Source: Pseudomonas sp. CHM02 | Lineage (GTDB): Bacteria; Pseudomonadota; Gammaproteobacteria; Pseudomonadales; Pseudomonadaceae | Assembly (NCBI RefSeq): GCF_000612585.1 | Contig: NZ_JFCA01000027.1 | Coordinates: forward strand, 1 to 64,000 | DNA length: 64,000 bases | Direction: 5' to 3' | Part shown: positions 37,187 to 50,080 of the stretch, in pieces | Position numbering within the stretch: the first letter of the stretch is position 1 | How the letters are laid out: each line of letters begins with the position of its first letter | Made by a program: the position numbers and the translations under genes | Notes under the pieces: model-generated | Seen by the model: only the letters and a program-made list of their open reading frames with translations | Databases searched by the model: none | Told to the model about the DNA's origin: nothing

Positions 37187-37591
37187 ATGGTTGAAAATAG
37201 CGAACTACGCAAAGCCGGTCTTAAAGTGACTCTGCCACGAGTCAAGATTCTACAAATGCTCGATTCTGCTGAGCAGCGCCACATGAGTGCCGAGGATGTC
37301 TACAAGGCGCTGATGGAGTCTAACGAGGACGTCGGCCTGGCCACGGTTTACCGTGTGCTGACCCAGTTTGAAGCCGCAGGGCTGGTGGTTCGTCATAATT
37401 TCGACGGCGGTCATGCAGTGTTCGAATTGGCTGATGGTGGTCATCACGACCACATGGTTGACCTGGATACCAATGAGGTTATCGAGTTCACCAGCCCGGA
37501 AATCGAAGCGCTTCAGCATAAGATTGCTGAGGAGCATGGCTTCGATTTGGTCGACCATAATCTGGTTCTGTACATCCGTAAGAAAAAGTAA
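37187..37591 (+). CDS. fur: Ferric uptake regulator
   Basis: The 134-residue Fur repressor. It starts MVENSELRKAGLKVTLPRVK with HTH EDVGLATVYRVLTQFEAAGL and the metal-binding GGHHDHMVDLDTNEVIEF. The zinc-binding CxxC pair of enterobacterial Fur is absent, as in other Pseudomonas Fur proteins. Iron-bound Fur represses siderophore and iron-uptake genes. ATG 37187 is the standard start. Divergent from bamE and convergent with recN. Confidence 0.97.
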   Translation: MVENSELRKAGLKVTLPRVKILQMLDSAEQRHMSAEDVYKALMESNEDVGLATVYRVLTQFEAAGLVVRHNFDGGHAVFELADGGHHDHMVDLDTNEVIEFTSPEIEALQHKIAEEHGFDLVDHNLVLYIRKKK

Positions 37592-37622
37592 AAAGCGCTG
37601 CAGATCCACTCTGCAAAACGAT

Positions 37623-37656
37623 CGAAGGCGACCTCTAGGTCGCCTTCGTGCTTTCT
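37623..37656. terminator. Terminator between fur and recN
   Basis: An 11-base-pair stem CGAAGGCGACC / GGTCGCCTTCG with TCTA loop (37623-37648), followed by TGCTTTCT. It ends fur and may act for recN from the other side. Confidence 0.75.
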
Positions 37657-37676
37657 ATAGAGGGAAAATTACCTGC

Positions 37677-39350
37677 TCAGGCCTTCGCTGCCACGACCAT
37701 TTTCTTCGCGTGCGCCAAGGACTCCTTGGTCAAATCAATGCCGCCGAGCATGCGCGCCACTTCTTCCACGCGTTCCGATTTGTTCAACTTGGACACGGCC
37801 GTGTGCGTTGCATCACTGCCGCGTACCTTGTGTACAAACAGGTGCTGATGCCCTTGGGCTGCCACTTGCGGCAAGTGGGTGACCGTCAGCACCTGGCCTC
37901 GATCCCCCAGGCGTCGCAGCAGTTGGCCCACAATCTCCGCCGTCGGACCGCCAATACCCACGTCGACTTCGTCGAACACCAGCGTCGGCACCCGCGAGGT
38001 TTGTGCGGTAATCACCTGGATCGCCAGGCTGATCCGCGACAGCTCGCCGCCGGACGCCACTTTTGCCAGTGCCTTGAGCGGCTGCCCAGGGTTGGCGCTG
38101 ACCAGTAGTTCAACCTGTTCCAGGCCGTGGGGCTGCAGTTCGTTGCTGGCGTTGGCGCGCAGTTCAATGGTGAAACGCCCGCCAGGCATGCCCAGGCGTT
38201 GGATCTCCAGCTCCACTGCGCTGGCCAGGCCGGTCGCGGCTTGTTGGCGCAGGTCGCTGAGTTCGCGTGCTTTCTCTTGATAGTGGCGGGCGAAAGAGGC
38301 GAGTTCGTCGCCCAGGCGCTCGATGGATTCATCGTTGGCGTTGAGGGTCTCGATTTCATCCAGAAGCTTTTGCTGCATCGTCGCCACTTCGGTGGGCTGG
38401 ATTCGATGTTTGCGCGCCAGGGTGTAGATGGTGTCCAGGCGCTCTTCTATTTCCTGCAGGCGTGCCGGGTCGGCGTCGAAGTGGTCCAGGAAGCGGTTCA
38501 ACTCGCCGACTGCTTCTTCTACCTGGATCTGTGCACTGGTGAGCAGCGTCGTGGCCTCGCTCAGGGAGCCAGAGGCGTTGTTCACGCTGGACAGGCGATT
38601 GAGGCTGGCTGTCAGTGCGTTGAGCACGTTGCCGGAATCGCTCTCACTGCATTGCTCCACCACCTGCCGGCAAATGCCCAGCAGGGTTTCCGCGTTGGTG
38701 AGGTTCTTGTGTTCCTGTTCGAGTTGTTCCAGTTCGGTCTCGCCCAGGCCCAGGCTTTCCAGTTCCTCGAGTTGGTAGCTGAGCAGTTGATGGCGAGCAC
38801 GTTGCTCGTCACCGGAGTTGGAGAGGCGTTCCAGCTCTTGGCGCGTCTGGCGCCAGCGTTGAGCGGCAAGTTGGACCTGGCGGGCAAGGTCTGTTGCGCC
38901 GGCGTATTCATCGAGCAGGCGGCGATGGGTATCGGTTTTCAGCAGGGACTGGTGTTCATGCTGGCTGTGGATATCGATCAGCAGTTCGCCCAGGGCTTTC
39001 AAGTCGCCAAGGGGGCAAGGCGTACCGTTGATGTAACCGCGTGAGCGGCCTTCTGCCGTGATGACCCGGCGCAGGATGCACGGGCCTTCATTATTAAGGT
39101 CGCGCTCGGCCAGCCAGGCCTCGGCCTCGGGAATATCCGCCAGGTCGAAGGTGGCCAGGATATCAGCCTTGTCCGCACCGGGACGTACCACGCCGCTGTC
39201 GGCGCGATCCCCAAGGGTCAGGCCCAGGGCGTCGAGCATGATCGACTTGCCGGCGCCGGTTTCGCCTGTGATTACGCTCATCCCGCGATCCAGTTCGAGA
39301 TCCAGATGTTCAACGATGGCGTAGTTATGTACGGACAGGTGCACGAGCAT
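37677..39350 (-). CDS. recN: DNA repair protein RecN
   Basis: A 557-residue SMC-like ATPase. Walker A GETGAGKSIMLDALG is at residues 30-44, a coiled-coil region fills about 150-370, and signature/Walker B are KVASGGELSRISLA and TLVFDEVDVGIGG near 430-465. RecN works in double-strand break repair and holds broken ends. The gene is separate from grpE, 254 bases away and divergent, as is usual in Pseudomonas. Confidence 0.97.
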   Translation of the reverse strand: MLVHLSVHNYAIVEHLDLELDRGMSVITGETGAGKSIMLDALGLTLGDRADSGVVRPGADKADILATFDLADIPEAEAWLAERDLNNEGPCILRRVITAEGRSRGYINGTPCPLGDLKALGELLIDIHSQHEHQSLLKTDTHRRLLDEYAGATDLARQVQLAAQRWRQTRQELERLSNSGDEQRARHQLLSYQLEELESLGLGETELEQLEQEHKNLTNAETLLGICRQVVEQCSESDSGNVLNALTASLNRLSSVNNASGSLSEATTLLTSAQIQVEEAVGELNRFLDHFDADPARLQEIEERLDTIYTLARKHRIQPTEVATMQQKLLDEIETLNANDESIERLGDELASFARHYQEKARELSDLRQQAATGLASAVELEIQRLGMPGGRFTIELRANASNELQPHGLEQVELLVSANPGQPLKALAKVASGGELSRISLAIQVITAQTSRVPTLVFDEVDVGIGGPTAEIVGQLLRRLGDRGQVLTVTHLPQVAAQGHQHLFVHKVRGSDATHTAVSKLNKSERVEEVARMLGGIDLTKESLAHAKKMVVAAKA

Positions 39351-39523
39351 GATGGCCGCTCCCAGGCTTTAGGTCTGGTTATTTATACAGTGTTTTGTTC
39401 TGGGCTGACAATCCTGGCGCTTAGCTCGATTTGCTTGAATGGGCGTCTTTTTTAGCGCAATGAGGAATGTGGCGGCAGGAATTGATCCCGGTCATGGGAA
39501 AGACTTTTGGTGACGCCTGCGCC

Positions 39524-39551
39524 CTTGAACCTGGAAATTGTGGCCCCATAT
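39524..39551 (+). promoter_or_regulatory. Sigma-32 heat-shock promoter of grpE-dnaK
   Basis: CTTGAA (39524-39529) and CCCCATAT (39544-39551) lie 14 bases apart, very close to the sigma-32 consensus. Transcription would start about 45 bases before grpE. Confidence 0.85.
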
Positions 39552-39604
39552 ACCGGAACAGAAGCGCGAGTTGAGTTCGCGCATGATTTTGAAAGGAGAA
39601 ATCT

Positions 39605-40165
39605 ATGGCTGACGAACAGACGCAGGATACGCAAACTCCAGACGCCAATTCGGCTGTCGGCGATGAGCTGGCAACTCGTGTGCAAGTGCTCGAAGAGCAA
39701 TTGGCCGCTGCGCAGGACCAGTCTTTGCGTGTTGCCGCCGATCTGCAGAACGTCCGCCGCCGTGCCGAGCAGGATGTAGAGAAGGCTCACAAATTCGCAT
39801 TGGAAAAATTCGCCAGTGACTTGCTGCCGATCATCGACAGCCTGGAGCGTGGTCTCGAGTTGTCCAACCCGGACGACGAAAACATCCGCCCGATGCGCGA
39901 AGGGATCGAACTGACCCTGAAAATGTTCCAGGACACCCTGAAGCGTTATCAGTTGGAAGCCATTGATCCAACCGGCGGCGAACCGTTCAACGCTGAGCAT
40001 CACCAAGCCATGGCCATGCAGGAAAGCCATGACCTGGAGCCTAACAGCGTGTTGAAAGTGTTCCAGAAGGGCTATCAGCTCAACGGTCGCCTGCTGCGCC
40101 CGGCGATGGTCGTGGTGAGCAAGGCGCCTGCACCGGTTTCGCCTTCTATTGATGAGCAGGCTTGA
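39605..40165 (+). CDS. grpE: Nucleotide exchange factor GrpE
   Basis: A 186-residue GrpE, which releases ADP from DnaK. The long N-terminal coiled coil (residues 20-75) leads to the beta-domain with DPTGGEPFNAEHHQAMAMQE and KVFQKGYQLNGRLLRPAMV. AAAGGAG supports the start. First gene of the heat-shock cluster under a sigma-32 promoter. Confidence 0.97.
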   Translation: MADEQTQDTQTPDANSAVGDELATRVQVLEEQLAAAQDQSLRVAADLQNVRRRAEQDVEKAHKFALEKFASDLLPIIDSLERGLELSNPDDENIRPMREGIELTLKMFQDTLKRYQLEAIDPTGGEPFNAEHHQAMAMQESHDLEPNSVLKVFQKGYQLNGRLLRPAMVVVSKAPAPVSPSIDEQA

Positions 40166-40267
40166 AATACGCCGTAAGGCCCCCATCTATAAGTCAAGCG
40201 TTTAAGTGCTACCGCAGTTAGCCACCACTGCTGCGGCATCCAAATTCAAGTTTCGGGAGAGTAAATC

Positions 40268-42184
40268 ATGGGCAAAATTATCGGTATCGACCTGGGGACC
40301 ACCAACTCCTGCGTCTCCGTCATGGAAAACGGCAAAGCCAAAGTTATCGAGAACGCCGAAGGCGCGCGTACCACGCCGTCGATCATTGCTTACGCAAATG
40401 ATGGCGAGATCCTCGTCGGTCAGTCGGCCAAGCGCCAGGCTGTCACCAACCCGCACAACACCCTGTACGCGGTAAAGCGTCTGATCGGTCGTAAGTTCGA
40501 CGAAGAAGTCGTACAGAAAGACATCAAGATGGTGCCTTACAAAATCGCCAAGGCTGACAACGGTGACGCCTGGGTCGAAGTAAATGGCAACAAGATGTCT
40601 GCGCCGCAGATCTCGGCTGAAGTCTTGAAAAAGATGAAGAAGACTGCCGAAGACTACCTCGGCGAAACAGTGACCGAAGCGGTGATCACCGTTCCGGCCT
40701 ACTTCAACGACAGCCAGCGCCAGGCGACCAAAGACGCCGGTCGCATCGCGGGTCTGGACGTAAAACGTATCATCAACGAACCAACCGCAGCTGCCCTGGC
40801 TTACGGTATGGACAAGGCCAAGGGCGACCACACCGTGATCGTTTATGACCTGGGTGGCGGTACTTTCGACGTCTCGGTCATCGAGATCGCTGAAGTTGAC
40901 GGCGAGCACCAGTTCGAAGTGTTGGCCACCAACGGTGACACCTTCCTGGGTGGTGAAGACTTTGACATCCGTCTGATCGACTACCTCGTTGACGAATTCA
41001 AGAAAGAAAGCGGCATGAACCTCAAGGGTGACCCGCTGGCCATGCAGCGTCTGAAAGAAGCTGCCGAGAAGGCCAAGATCGAACTGTCCTCGAGCATGTC
41101 GACCGACGTGAACCTGCCGTACATCACTGCAGACGCCACCGGTCCTAAGCACTTGAACGTGAAGATCTCTCGCGCCAAGTTGGAAGCACTGGTTGAAGAC
41201 CTGGTTCAGCGCACCATCGAACCTTGCCGCATCGCCCTGAAAGACGCCGGTATCGACGTGGGTTCCATCAACGACGTGATCCTGGTGGGCGGTCAGACCC
41301 GTATGCCACTGGTTCAGCAGAAAGTGACCGAGTTCTTCGGCAAGGAAGCACGTAAAGACGTGAACCCGGACGAAGCGGTTGCCATGGGTGCTGCCATCCA
41401 AGGCGCGGTATTGGCTGGTGATGTGAAAGACGTGTTGCTGCTGGACGTCAGCCCGCTGACCCTGGGTATCGAAACCATGGGCGGCGTGATGACTGCGCTG
41501 ATCGAGAAAAACACCACGATTCCTACCAAGAAATCCCAAGTGTTCTCGACTGCCGACGACAACCAGGGCGCTGTGACCATTCACGTGCTGCAAGGTGAGC
41601 GTAAGCAAGCGGCTCAAAACAAGTCCCTGGGCAAGTTCGACCTGGCCGAGATTCCACCAGCACCACGTGGCGTGCCACAAATCGAAGTGACCTTCGACAT
41701 CGACGCCAACGGCATCCTGCACGTCGGCGCGAAAGACAAGGCAACCGGTAAAGAGCAGAAGATCACCATCAAGGCCAACTCCGGTCTGTCTGATGAAGAA
41801 ATTCAACAGATGATTCGTGATGCTGAAGCCAACGCTGATGCGGATGCCAAGTTTGCCGAGCTGGCTGGCGCCCGTAACCAGGGTGATGCACTGGTTCACT
41901 CGACCCGCAAAATGGTCGCTGATGCTGGCGATAAAGTGACTGCTGAAGAGAAGACTGCTATCGAAGCTGCTGTAGTCGCCCTGGAAGCTGCCGTGAAAGG
42001 CGACGACAAGGCCGCTATCGAAGCCAAGATCGAAGAGTTGTCGAAAGTCTCTGCACCTGTTGCTCAGAAAATGTACGCCGAACAAGGTCAGCCAGCTGAC
42101 GGTGCTGCGCAGCAGGCAGAGCCTGAAGCCAAGCACGACGACGTTGTCGATGCCGAGTTCGAAGAAGTCAAAGACCAGAAGTAA
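40268..42184 (+). CDS. dnaK: Chaperone DnaK (Hsp70)
   Basis: A 638-residue Hsp70. The ATPase domain begins GKIIGIDLGTTNSCVSVMEN and holds VYDLGGGTFDVSVIE and VGGQTRMP; the substrate domain and helical lid follow, ending EFEEVKDQK. Full length. It folds and protects proteins with DnaJ and GrpE. It follows grpE by 102 bases and has a GGGAG site. Confidence 0.99.
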   Translation: MGKIIGIDLGTTNSCVSVMENGKAKVIENAEGARTTPSIIAYANDGEILVGQSAKRQAVTNPHNTLYAVKRLIGRKFDEEVVQKDIKMVPYKIAKADNGDAWVEVNGNKMSAPQISAEVLKKMKKTAEDYLGETVTEAVITVPAYFNDSQRQATKDAGRIAGLDVKRIINEPTAAALAYGMDKAKGDHTVIVYDLGGGTFDVSVIEIAEVDGEHQFEVLATNGDTFLGGEDFDIRLIDYLVDEFKKESGMNLKGDPLAMQRLKEAAEKAKIELSSSMSTDVNLPYITADATGPKHLNVKISRAKLEALVEDLVQRTIEPCRIALKDAGIDVGSINDVILVGGQTRMPLVQQKVTEFFGKEARKDVNPDEAVAMGAAIQGAVLAGDVKDVLLLDVSPLTLGIETMGGVMTALIEKNTTIPTKKSQVFSTADDNQGAVTIHVLQGERKQAAQNKSLGKFDLAEIPPAPRGVPQIEVTFDIDANGILHVGAKDKATGKEQKITIKANSGLSDEEIQQMIRDAEANADADAKFAELAGARNQGDALVHSTRKMVADAGDKVTAEEKTAIEAAVVALEAAVKGDDKAAIEAKIEELSKVSAPVAQKMYAEQGQPADGAAQQAEPEAKHDDVVDAEFEEVKDQK

Positions 42185-42500
42185 GTTGGTCGCCCGGTTG
42201 ACCGCTATCAAGCGGTGACTGGTAGGATGTCGCCGCGCGGGAGCTTGCTCCCGCGTTGGTGTGTCTGGGGTATGCGAATTTTTACAGCATGCGACAACGT
42301 TCGGATGCTGGCGGTGTGATCGGGAATGCTCCTGCTTTCCGAGCAATAAGTACCGCATTTTGGCCGGGTCCCTGGCTGAAAGTAGTAATGACCAGGATCG
42401 TTGAATTGACGTGAGTTGGGTCCGGGCCTGTATTGGGGCTCAACGAGTTTGGCAGGGCTCAGGAGGGTCTGGCCGAACGTCCTTAAGAGTGCAAAGACTT
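42185..42500. other. dnaK-dnaJ spacer with REP-like hairpin
   Basis: A 316-base intergenic stretch with a short REP-like palindrome near its left end (42236-42255) and no gene. The dnaJ frame extends upstream from ATG 42501 but without homology or a ribosome-binding site. Confidence 0.6.
42236..42255. repeat. REP-like palindrome
   Basis: CGCGGGAGC-TT-GCTCCCGCG, a nine-base-pair hairpin with the GGGAGCTTGCTCCC core common in P. fluorescens REP elements. It may stabilise the dnaK mRNA or attenuate read-through to dnaJ. Confidence 0.65.
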
Positions 42501-43625
42501 ATGGCAAAGCGTGACTATTACGAAGTGTTGGGTGTGGAGCGCGGCTCCAGCGAGGCGGACCTGAAGAAGGCCTACCGTCGCCTGGCGATGAAGCATCACC
42601 CGGACCGTAATCCGGATAGCAAAGAATCCGAAGAAATGTTCAAAGAGGCCAATGAGGCCTACGAATGCCTTTCTGATCCCAACAAGCGTGCGGCCTACGA
42701 CCAGTATGGCCATGCCGGCGTCGACCCGAGCATGGGTGGCGGTGGTGCCGGTTTTGGTGGTCAAAATTTCTCCGATATTTTCGGTGACGTATTCAGCGAC
42801 TTCTTCGGCGGTGGGCGTGGTGGTCAACGTGGCGGCGCTCAGCGTGGCAGCGACTTGCGCTACACCCTGGAATTGAATCTGGAAGAAGCCGTGCGCGGCA
42901 CCAGCGTCAATATCCGCGTGCCGACGCTGGTCAACTGCAAGCCGTGCGATGGCTCGGGCGCCAAGAAAGGCTCTTCGCCGATCACCTGCCCGACGTGCGG
43001 CGGTATTGGTCAGGTCCGCATGCAGCAGGGTTTCTTCTCGGTGCAGCAGACGTGCCCGCGTTGCCATGGCCAGGGCAAGATCATTTCCGACCCGTGCGAC
43101 TCCTGCCACGGCGAAGGTCGCGTGGAAGAGTACAAGACCCTGTCGGTGAAAGTGCCGGCTGGCGTGGACACCGGTGACCGTATTCGCCTGTCGGGCGAAG
43201 GCGAGGCGGGTACCCAGGGTGGCCCTACGGGCGATTTGTACGTGGTGATCAACGTGCGCGAGCACTCGATCTTCCAGCGCGACGGCAAGCACCTGTTCTG
43301 TGAAGTACCGATCAGCTTTGTTGATGCGGCGCTGGGTGGCGAGTTGGAGATCCCGACCCTTGATGGTCGCGTCAAACTCAAGATCCCTGAAGGCACGCAG
43401 ACCGGCAAGCAGTTCCGTATCCGGGGCAAAGGCGTCGCGCCGGTGCGCGGTGGTGGCGCGGGCGACCTGATGTGTCGTGTGGCGGTGGAAACGCCGGTCA
43501 ACCTGAATCGCCGTCAGCGCGAACTGCTGGAAGAGTTCCGCAGTTCGATGGAGGGTGATGACTCCCACTCGCCGAAAACCGCGGGCTTTTTCGATGGCGT
43601 GAAGCGCTTCTTCGGCGACCTGTAA
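42501..43625 (+). CDS. dnaJ: Chaperone DnaJ (Hsp40)
   Basis: A 374-residue DnaJ. The J domain has the HPD motif (MKHHPDRNPD, about residue 33), then a Gly/Phe-rich linker, then four zinc repeats (CKPCDGSG, CPTCGGIG, CPRCHGQG, CDSCHGEG), then the C-terminal substrate domains. It stimulates DnaK. ATG 42501 is the family start. dapB begins ten bases after its stop. Confidence 0.98.
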   Translation: MAKRDYYEVLGVERGSSEADLKKAYRRLAMKHHPDRNPDSKESEEMFKEANEAYECLSDPNKRAAYDQYGHAGVDPSMGGGGAGFGGQNFSDIFGDVFSDFFGGGRGGQRGGAQRGSDLRYTLELNLEEAVRGTSVNIRVPTLVNCKPCDGSGAKKGSSPITCPTCGGIGQVRMQQGFFSVQQTCPRCHGQGKIISDPCDSCHGEGRVEEYKTLSVKVPAGVDTGDRIRLSGEGEAGTQGGPTGDLYVVINVREHSIFQRDGKHLFCEVPISFVDAALGGELEIPTLDGRVKLKIPEGTQTGKQFRIRGKGVAPVRGGGAGDLMCRVAVETPVNLNRRQRELLEEFRSSMEGDDSHSPKTAGFFDGVKRFFGDL

Positions 43626-43635
43626 GGAATTGAGT

Positions 43636-44442
43636 ATGCGACGTATAGCCGTAATGGGCGCTGCCGGGCGCATGGGCAAGACGCTGGTCGAGGCGGTGCA
43701 GCAGCGCTCGCCGGCCTCTGGGCTGACCGCGGCGATCGTTCGTCCGGGCAGCACGCTGATCGGTGCGGATGCCGGTGAGTTGGCCTCGTTGGGGCGTATC
43801 GGTGTGTCGTTGTCCGGCAACCTGGAGCAGGTGGCTGATGAGTTTGACGTGCTGATCGATTTCACGCTGCCGGACGTGATGCTGAAAAACCTGGCTTTCT
43901 GCCGCAAGGCGGGCAAGTCCATGGTGATCGGTACCACCGGTTTGACGGTTGAGCAGAAGCAGTTGCTGGCGGAGGCGGGCAAGGATATTCCTATCGTCTT
44001 CGCGGCCAACTTCAGTGTCGGTGTGAACCTGTCGCTCAAGCTGCTTGATCTGGCTGCGCGCGTGCTGGGGGATGAGGCGGATATCGAGATCATCGAGACC
44101 CATCACCGCCACAAGATCGACGCGCCGTCGGGCACTGCGCTGCGCATGGGTGAGGCGATTGCCGATGCGCTCGGTCGCGACTTGTCGAAAGTGGCGGTGT
44201 ACGGTCGTGAAGGTCACACTGGTGCGCGTGCGCGTGACACCATTGGCTTTGCAACCGTGCGCGGTGGCGATGTGGTGGGTGATCACACCGTGTTGTTCGC
44301 CACTGAGGGCGAGCGCCTGGAAATCACGCACAAAGCGTCCAGTCGCATGACGTTTGCCAAAGGCGCTGTACGTGCTGCGCTCTGGCTGGAAGGTCGCGAA
44401 GCGGGCCTTTATGACATGCGCGATGTGCTGGATCTGCACTAA
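43636..44442 (+). CDS. dapB: 4-hydroxy-tetrahydrodipicolinate reductase
   Basis: A 268-residue enzyme of lysine and peptidoglycan-diaminopimelate synthesis. NAD(P)H site GAAGRMGK (residues 7-14) and substrate/catalytic HHRHKIDAPSGTA (about 155-167) are visible. ATG 43636 is preferred to TTG 43630 because of spacing to GGAA. A strong terminator follows. Confidence 0.97.
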   Translation: MRRIAVMGAAGRMGKTLVEAVQQRSPASGLTAAIVRPGSTLIGADAGELASLGRIGVSLSGNLEQVADEFDVLIDFTLPDVMLKNLAFCRKAGKSMVIGTTGLTVEQKQLLAEAGKDIPIVFAANFSVGVNLSLKLLDLAARVLGDEADIEIIETHHRHKIDAPSGTALRMGEAIADALGRDLSKVAVYGREGHTGARARDTIGFATVRGGDVVGDHTVLFATEGERLEITHKASSRMTFAKGAVRAALWLEGREAGLYDMRDVLDLH

Positions 44443-44451
44443 TCAGTAGCT

Positions 44452-44489
44452 AAAACGGGGTCTCAAGCTTATGCTTAGGCCCCGTTTTT
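44452..44489 (+). terminator. Terminator after dapB
   Basis: A 12-base-pair stem (AAAACGGGG ... CCCCGTTTT, 44452-44463 with 44477-44488) followed by T. It ends the dnaK/dnaJ/dapB stretch. Confidence 0.9.
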
Positions 44490-44620
44490 ACCCGCTAAGC
44501 GACGTCCTGTCGCATTCCCCTGCCTTTAAGGCTCATTAGCGGTGGACCAAAAAAGCCTTTTTCTGTAAGCTACAGCTTTAGTGTGTCCACTAAAAGCGCG
44601 CAGAATAATTCAGTGAAGAA

Positions 44621-44656
44621 GCGGGGTGACGTGTCCATACGTCACTCCGCTTTTTT
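44621..44656 (+). terminator. Terminator-like hairpin in carA leader
   Basis: A 12-base-pair stem (44621-44632 with 44639-44650, one G-U) with a six-base loop and six T residues directly follow each other, 46 bases before carA. A smaller hairpin (TTTAGTG / CACTAAA, 44577-44594) lies upstream. This suggests carA transcription is attenuated in its leader. Confidence 0.75.
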
Positions 44657-44701
44657 ACAACCTGCGATCGCCCTTTCAGGCTTTATTTACGGGAGGTCTT
44701 C

Positions 44702-45838
44702 TTGACTAAGCCAGCCATACTCGCCCTTGCTGATGGCAGCATTTTTCGCGGCGAAGCCATTGGAGCCGACGGTCAGACCGTTGGAGAGGTAGTGTTTAAC
44801 ACTGCCATGACCGGCTATCAGGAAATCCTTACCGATCCTTCCTACGCCCAACAGATCGTTACCCTGACCTATCCGCACATCGGCAACACCGGTACTACAC
44901 CGGAAGATGTCGAGTCTGATCGTGTCTGGTCGGCCGGTCTGGTGATTCGTGACCTGCCACTGGTTGCGAGCAACTGGCGTAACACGATGTCGCTGTCCGA
45001 TTACCTGAAAGCCAACAACGTTGTGGCAATCGCCGGTATCGATACGCGCCGCCTGACACGCATCCTACGTGAGAAAGGCTCGCAGAACGGCTGCATCATG
45101 GTCGGTGACAATATTTCCGAAGAGGCGGCGATTGCCGCAGCGCAAGGCTTCCCTGGCCTGAAGGGCATGGACTTGGCGAAAGTCGTCAGCGTCAAAGAGA
45201 AATACGAGTGGCGCTCCACGGTCTGGGACCTGAAGACGGACAGCCACGCGACCATCGATGCTGCCGAGTTGCCTTACCACGTGGTCGCCTACGACTACGG
45301 TGTGAAGTACAACATCCTGCGCATGCTGGTCGAGCGCGGTTGCCGCGTGACCGTGGTGCCGGCGCAAACCCCGGCCAGCGACGTGCTCGCCCTGCAACCG
45401 GACGGCGTGTTCCTGTCCAACGGCCCGGGTGACCCTGAGCCTTGCGACTACGCCATCCAGGCGATCAAGGACGTGCTGGAAACCGAGATCCCGGTATTCG
45501 GTATCTGCCTCGGTCACCAACTGCTGGCCCTGGCCTCGGGCGCCAAGACCCTGAAAATGGGGCACGGCCACCACGGTGCCAACCACCCTGTGCAAGACCT
45601 GGACACCGGCGTTGTGATGATCACCAGCCAGAACCACGGTTTTGCGGTAGATGAAGCCACCTTGCCGAGCAATGTGCGCGCCATTCACAAGTCGCTGTTC
45701 GACGGTTCCCTGCAGGGTATCGAGCGCACCGACAAGAGCGCGTTCAGCTTCCAGGGCCACCCTGAAGCCAGCCCGGGCCCGAACGACGTAGCGCCGCTGT
45801 TCGACCGTTTCATCAATGAGATGGCCAAGCGACGCTGA
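44702..45838 (+). CDS. carA: Carbamoyl-phosphate synthase small subunit
   Basis: A 378-residue glutamine amidotransferase subunit that supplies ammonia to CarB. It starts at TTG 44702 (MTKPAILALADGSIFRGEAI) with an excellent GGGAGG site. The class I amidotransferase triad is in GICLGHQLLALASG (Cys) and GHPEASPGP (His, Glu). It makes carbamoyl phosphate for arginine and pyrimidines. A terminator-like hairpin precedes it. Confidence 0.98.
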   Translation: MTKPAILALADGSIFRGEAIGADGQTVGEVVFNTAMTGYQEILTDPSYAQQIVTLTYPHIGNTGTTPEDVESDRVWSAGLVIRDLPLVASNWRNTMSLSDYLKANNVVAIAGIDTRRLTRILREKGSQNGCIMVGDNISEEAAIAAAQGFPGLKGMDLAKVVSVKEKYEWRSTVWDLKTDSHATIDAAELPYHVVAYDYGVKYNILRMLVERGCRVTVVPAQTPASDVLALQPDGVFLSNGPGDPEPCDYAIQAIKDVLETEIPVFGICLGHQLLALASGAKTLKMGHGHHGANHPVQDLDTGVVMITSQNHGFAVDEATLPSNVRAIHKSLFDGSLQGIERTDKSAFSFQGHPEASPGPNDVAPLFDRFINEMAKRR

Positions 45839-45943
45839 CTGAGCGGCCTGCGGGCGGCCCCGGATTTCGGTGGCCCCCGCAGGCTCTTCAAAGATTGTTC
45901 AAGACGGCTTGCCGACTGACCTGCGGATTTGAGTGACAAACCC

Positions 45944-49161
<3,218 letters not shown>

Positions 49162-49165
<4 letters not shown>

Positions 49166-49638
49166 CCAAATACCCAATGACCGTCCAGGGCTTCAAGGCC
49201 CTGGAAGAGGAGCACGCCCATCTGACCAAGGTCGTACGTCCAAAGCTGAGCCAGGACATCGGTACGGCCCGCGAACTGGGTGACCTGAAGGAAAACGCCG
49301 AATACCACGCTGCTCGCGAGCAGCAAGGTATGGTCGAGGCGCGGATCCGTGACATCGAAGGCCGCCTGCAGAACTCGGTGGTCATCGACGTGACGACCAT
49401 TCCGAAGACCGGCAAGGTGATTTTCGGTACTACCGTGGAAATCGCCAACGTCGAGACTGACGAAAGTGTGGTCTACCACATCGTTGGCGAAGATGAGGCT
49501 GACTTCAAACTCGGCAAGATCTCTGTCGGTTCCCCGCTTGCTCGCGCCTTGATTGCCAAGGAAGAGGGTGATGTGGTGGCTGTGAAGACGCCAGGTGGTG
49601 TGATCGAGTACGAGATCGTTGAAGTTCGTCACATCTGA
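49162..49638 (+). CDS. greA: Transcript cleavage factor GreA
   Basis: A 158-residue GreA. The coiled-coil tip has ARELGDLKENAEYHAAREQQ with the acidic pair that remodels the RNA polymerase active site, then the FKBP-like C domain. It rescues backtracked polymerase. Its ATG overlaps the carB stop, so translation is coupled. Confidence 0.98.
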
Positions 49639-49666
49639 AAGGCGGCGCCCGCTTCAAGCGGGTGCC

Positions 49667-50071
49667 ATGCTTTGGCAGCTCTCCCAGATGCTCTGGGTAG
49701 GCGGCCTGTGGTTATTGCATATCGGTGTGCTACCGGCGCTGGGCCTGATTGGCCTGGCGCCGTTGCTGATCGATGAGATCGATGGATTGCTCAGTGCGTT
49801 GCTGGTCGGTTTTGCAGCGGCGTGCGTGACGCTCCAGGCGTTGGTGCTGGTCAAGGCCGAGGGCTTGGAGAGTTTGTGGCGGGATATTCGCGGCCAACTG
49901 CTGTTGATGGCGCTGTATGCGTGTGCAATGTATTGCATCGTGCATGTGTGGCTGCCGGAAGCGTTGCGCTGGCAGCTATTCAGCTATCTTGTGCTAGGGT
50001 TCTCCGGCCTGGTGCTGGTCATACAGCCTGCACCGGGATGGAGTGGCAGGGCGCGCGAAGCACGCCCGTGA
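49667..50071 (+). CDS. DUF4149 inner-membrane protein
   Basis: A 134-residue protein with four membrane segments (about residues 4-25, 43-60, 80-98 and 103-122). The DUF4149 family is usually found between greA and yhbY in Pseudomonas. Function is unknown. The start at ATG 49667 begins the first helix; a Met at 49619 inside greA is not used. Confidence 0.85.
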   Translation: MLWQLSQMLWVGGLWLLHIGVLPALGLIGLAPLLIDEIDGLLSALLVGFAAACVTLQALVLVKAEGLESLWRDIRGQLLLMALYACAMYCIVHVWLPEALRWQLFSYLVLGFSGLVLVIQPAPGWSGRAREARP

Positions 50072-50080
50072 CCCTTTTTA

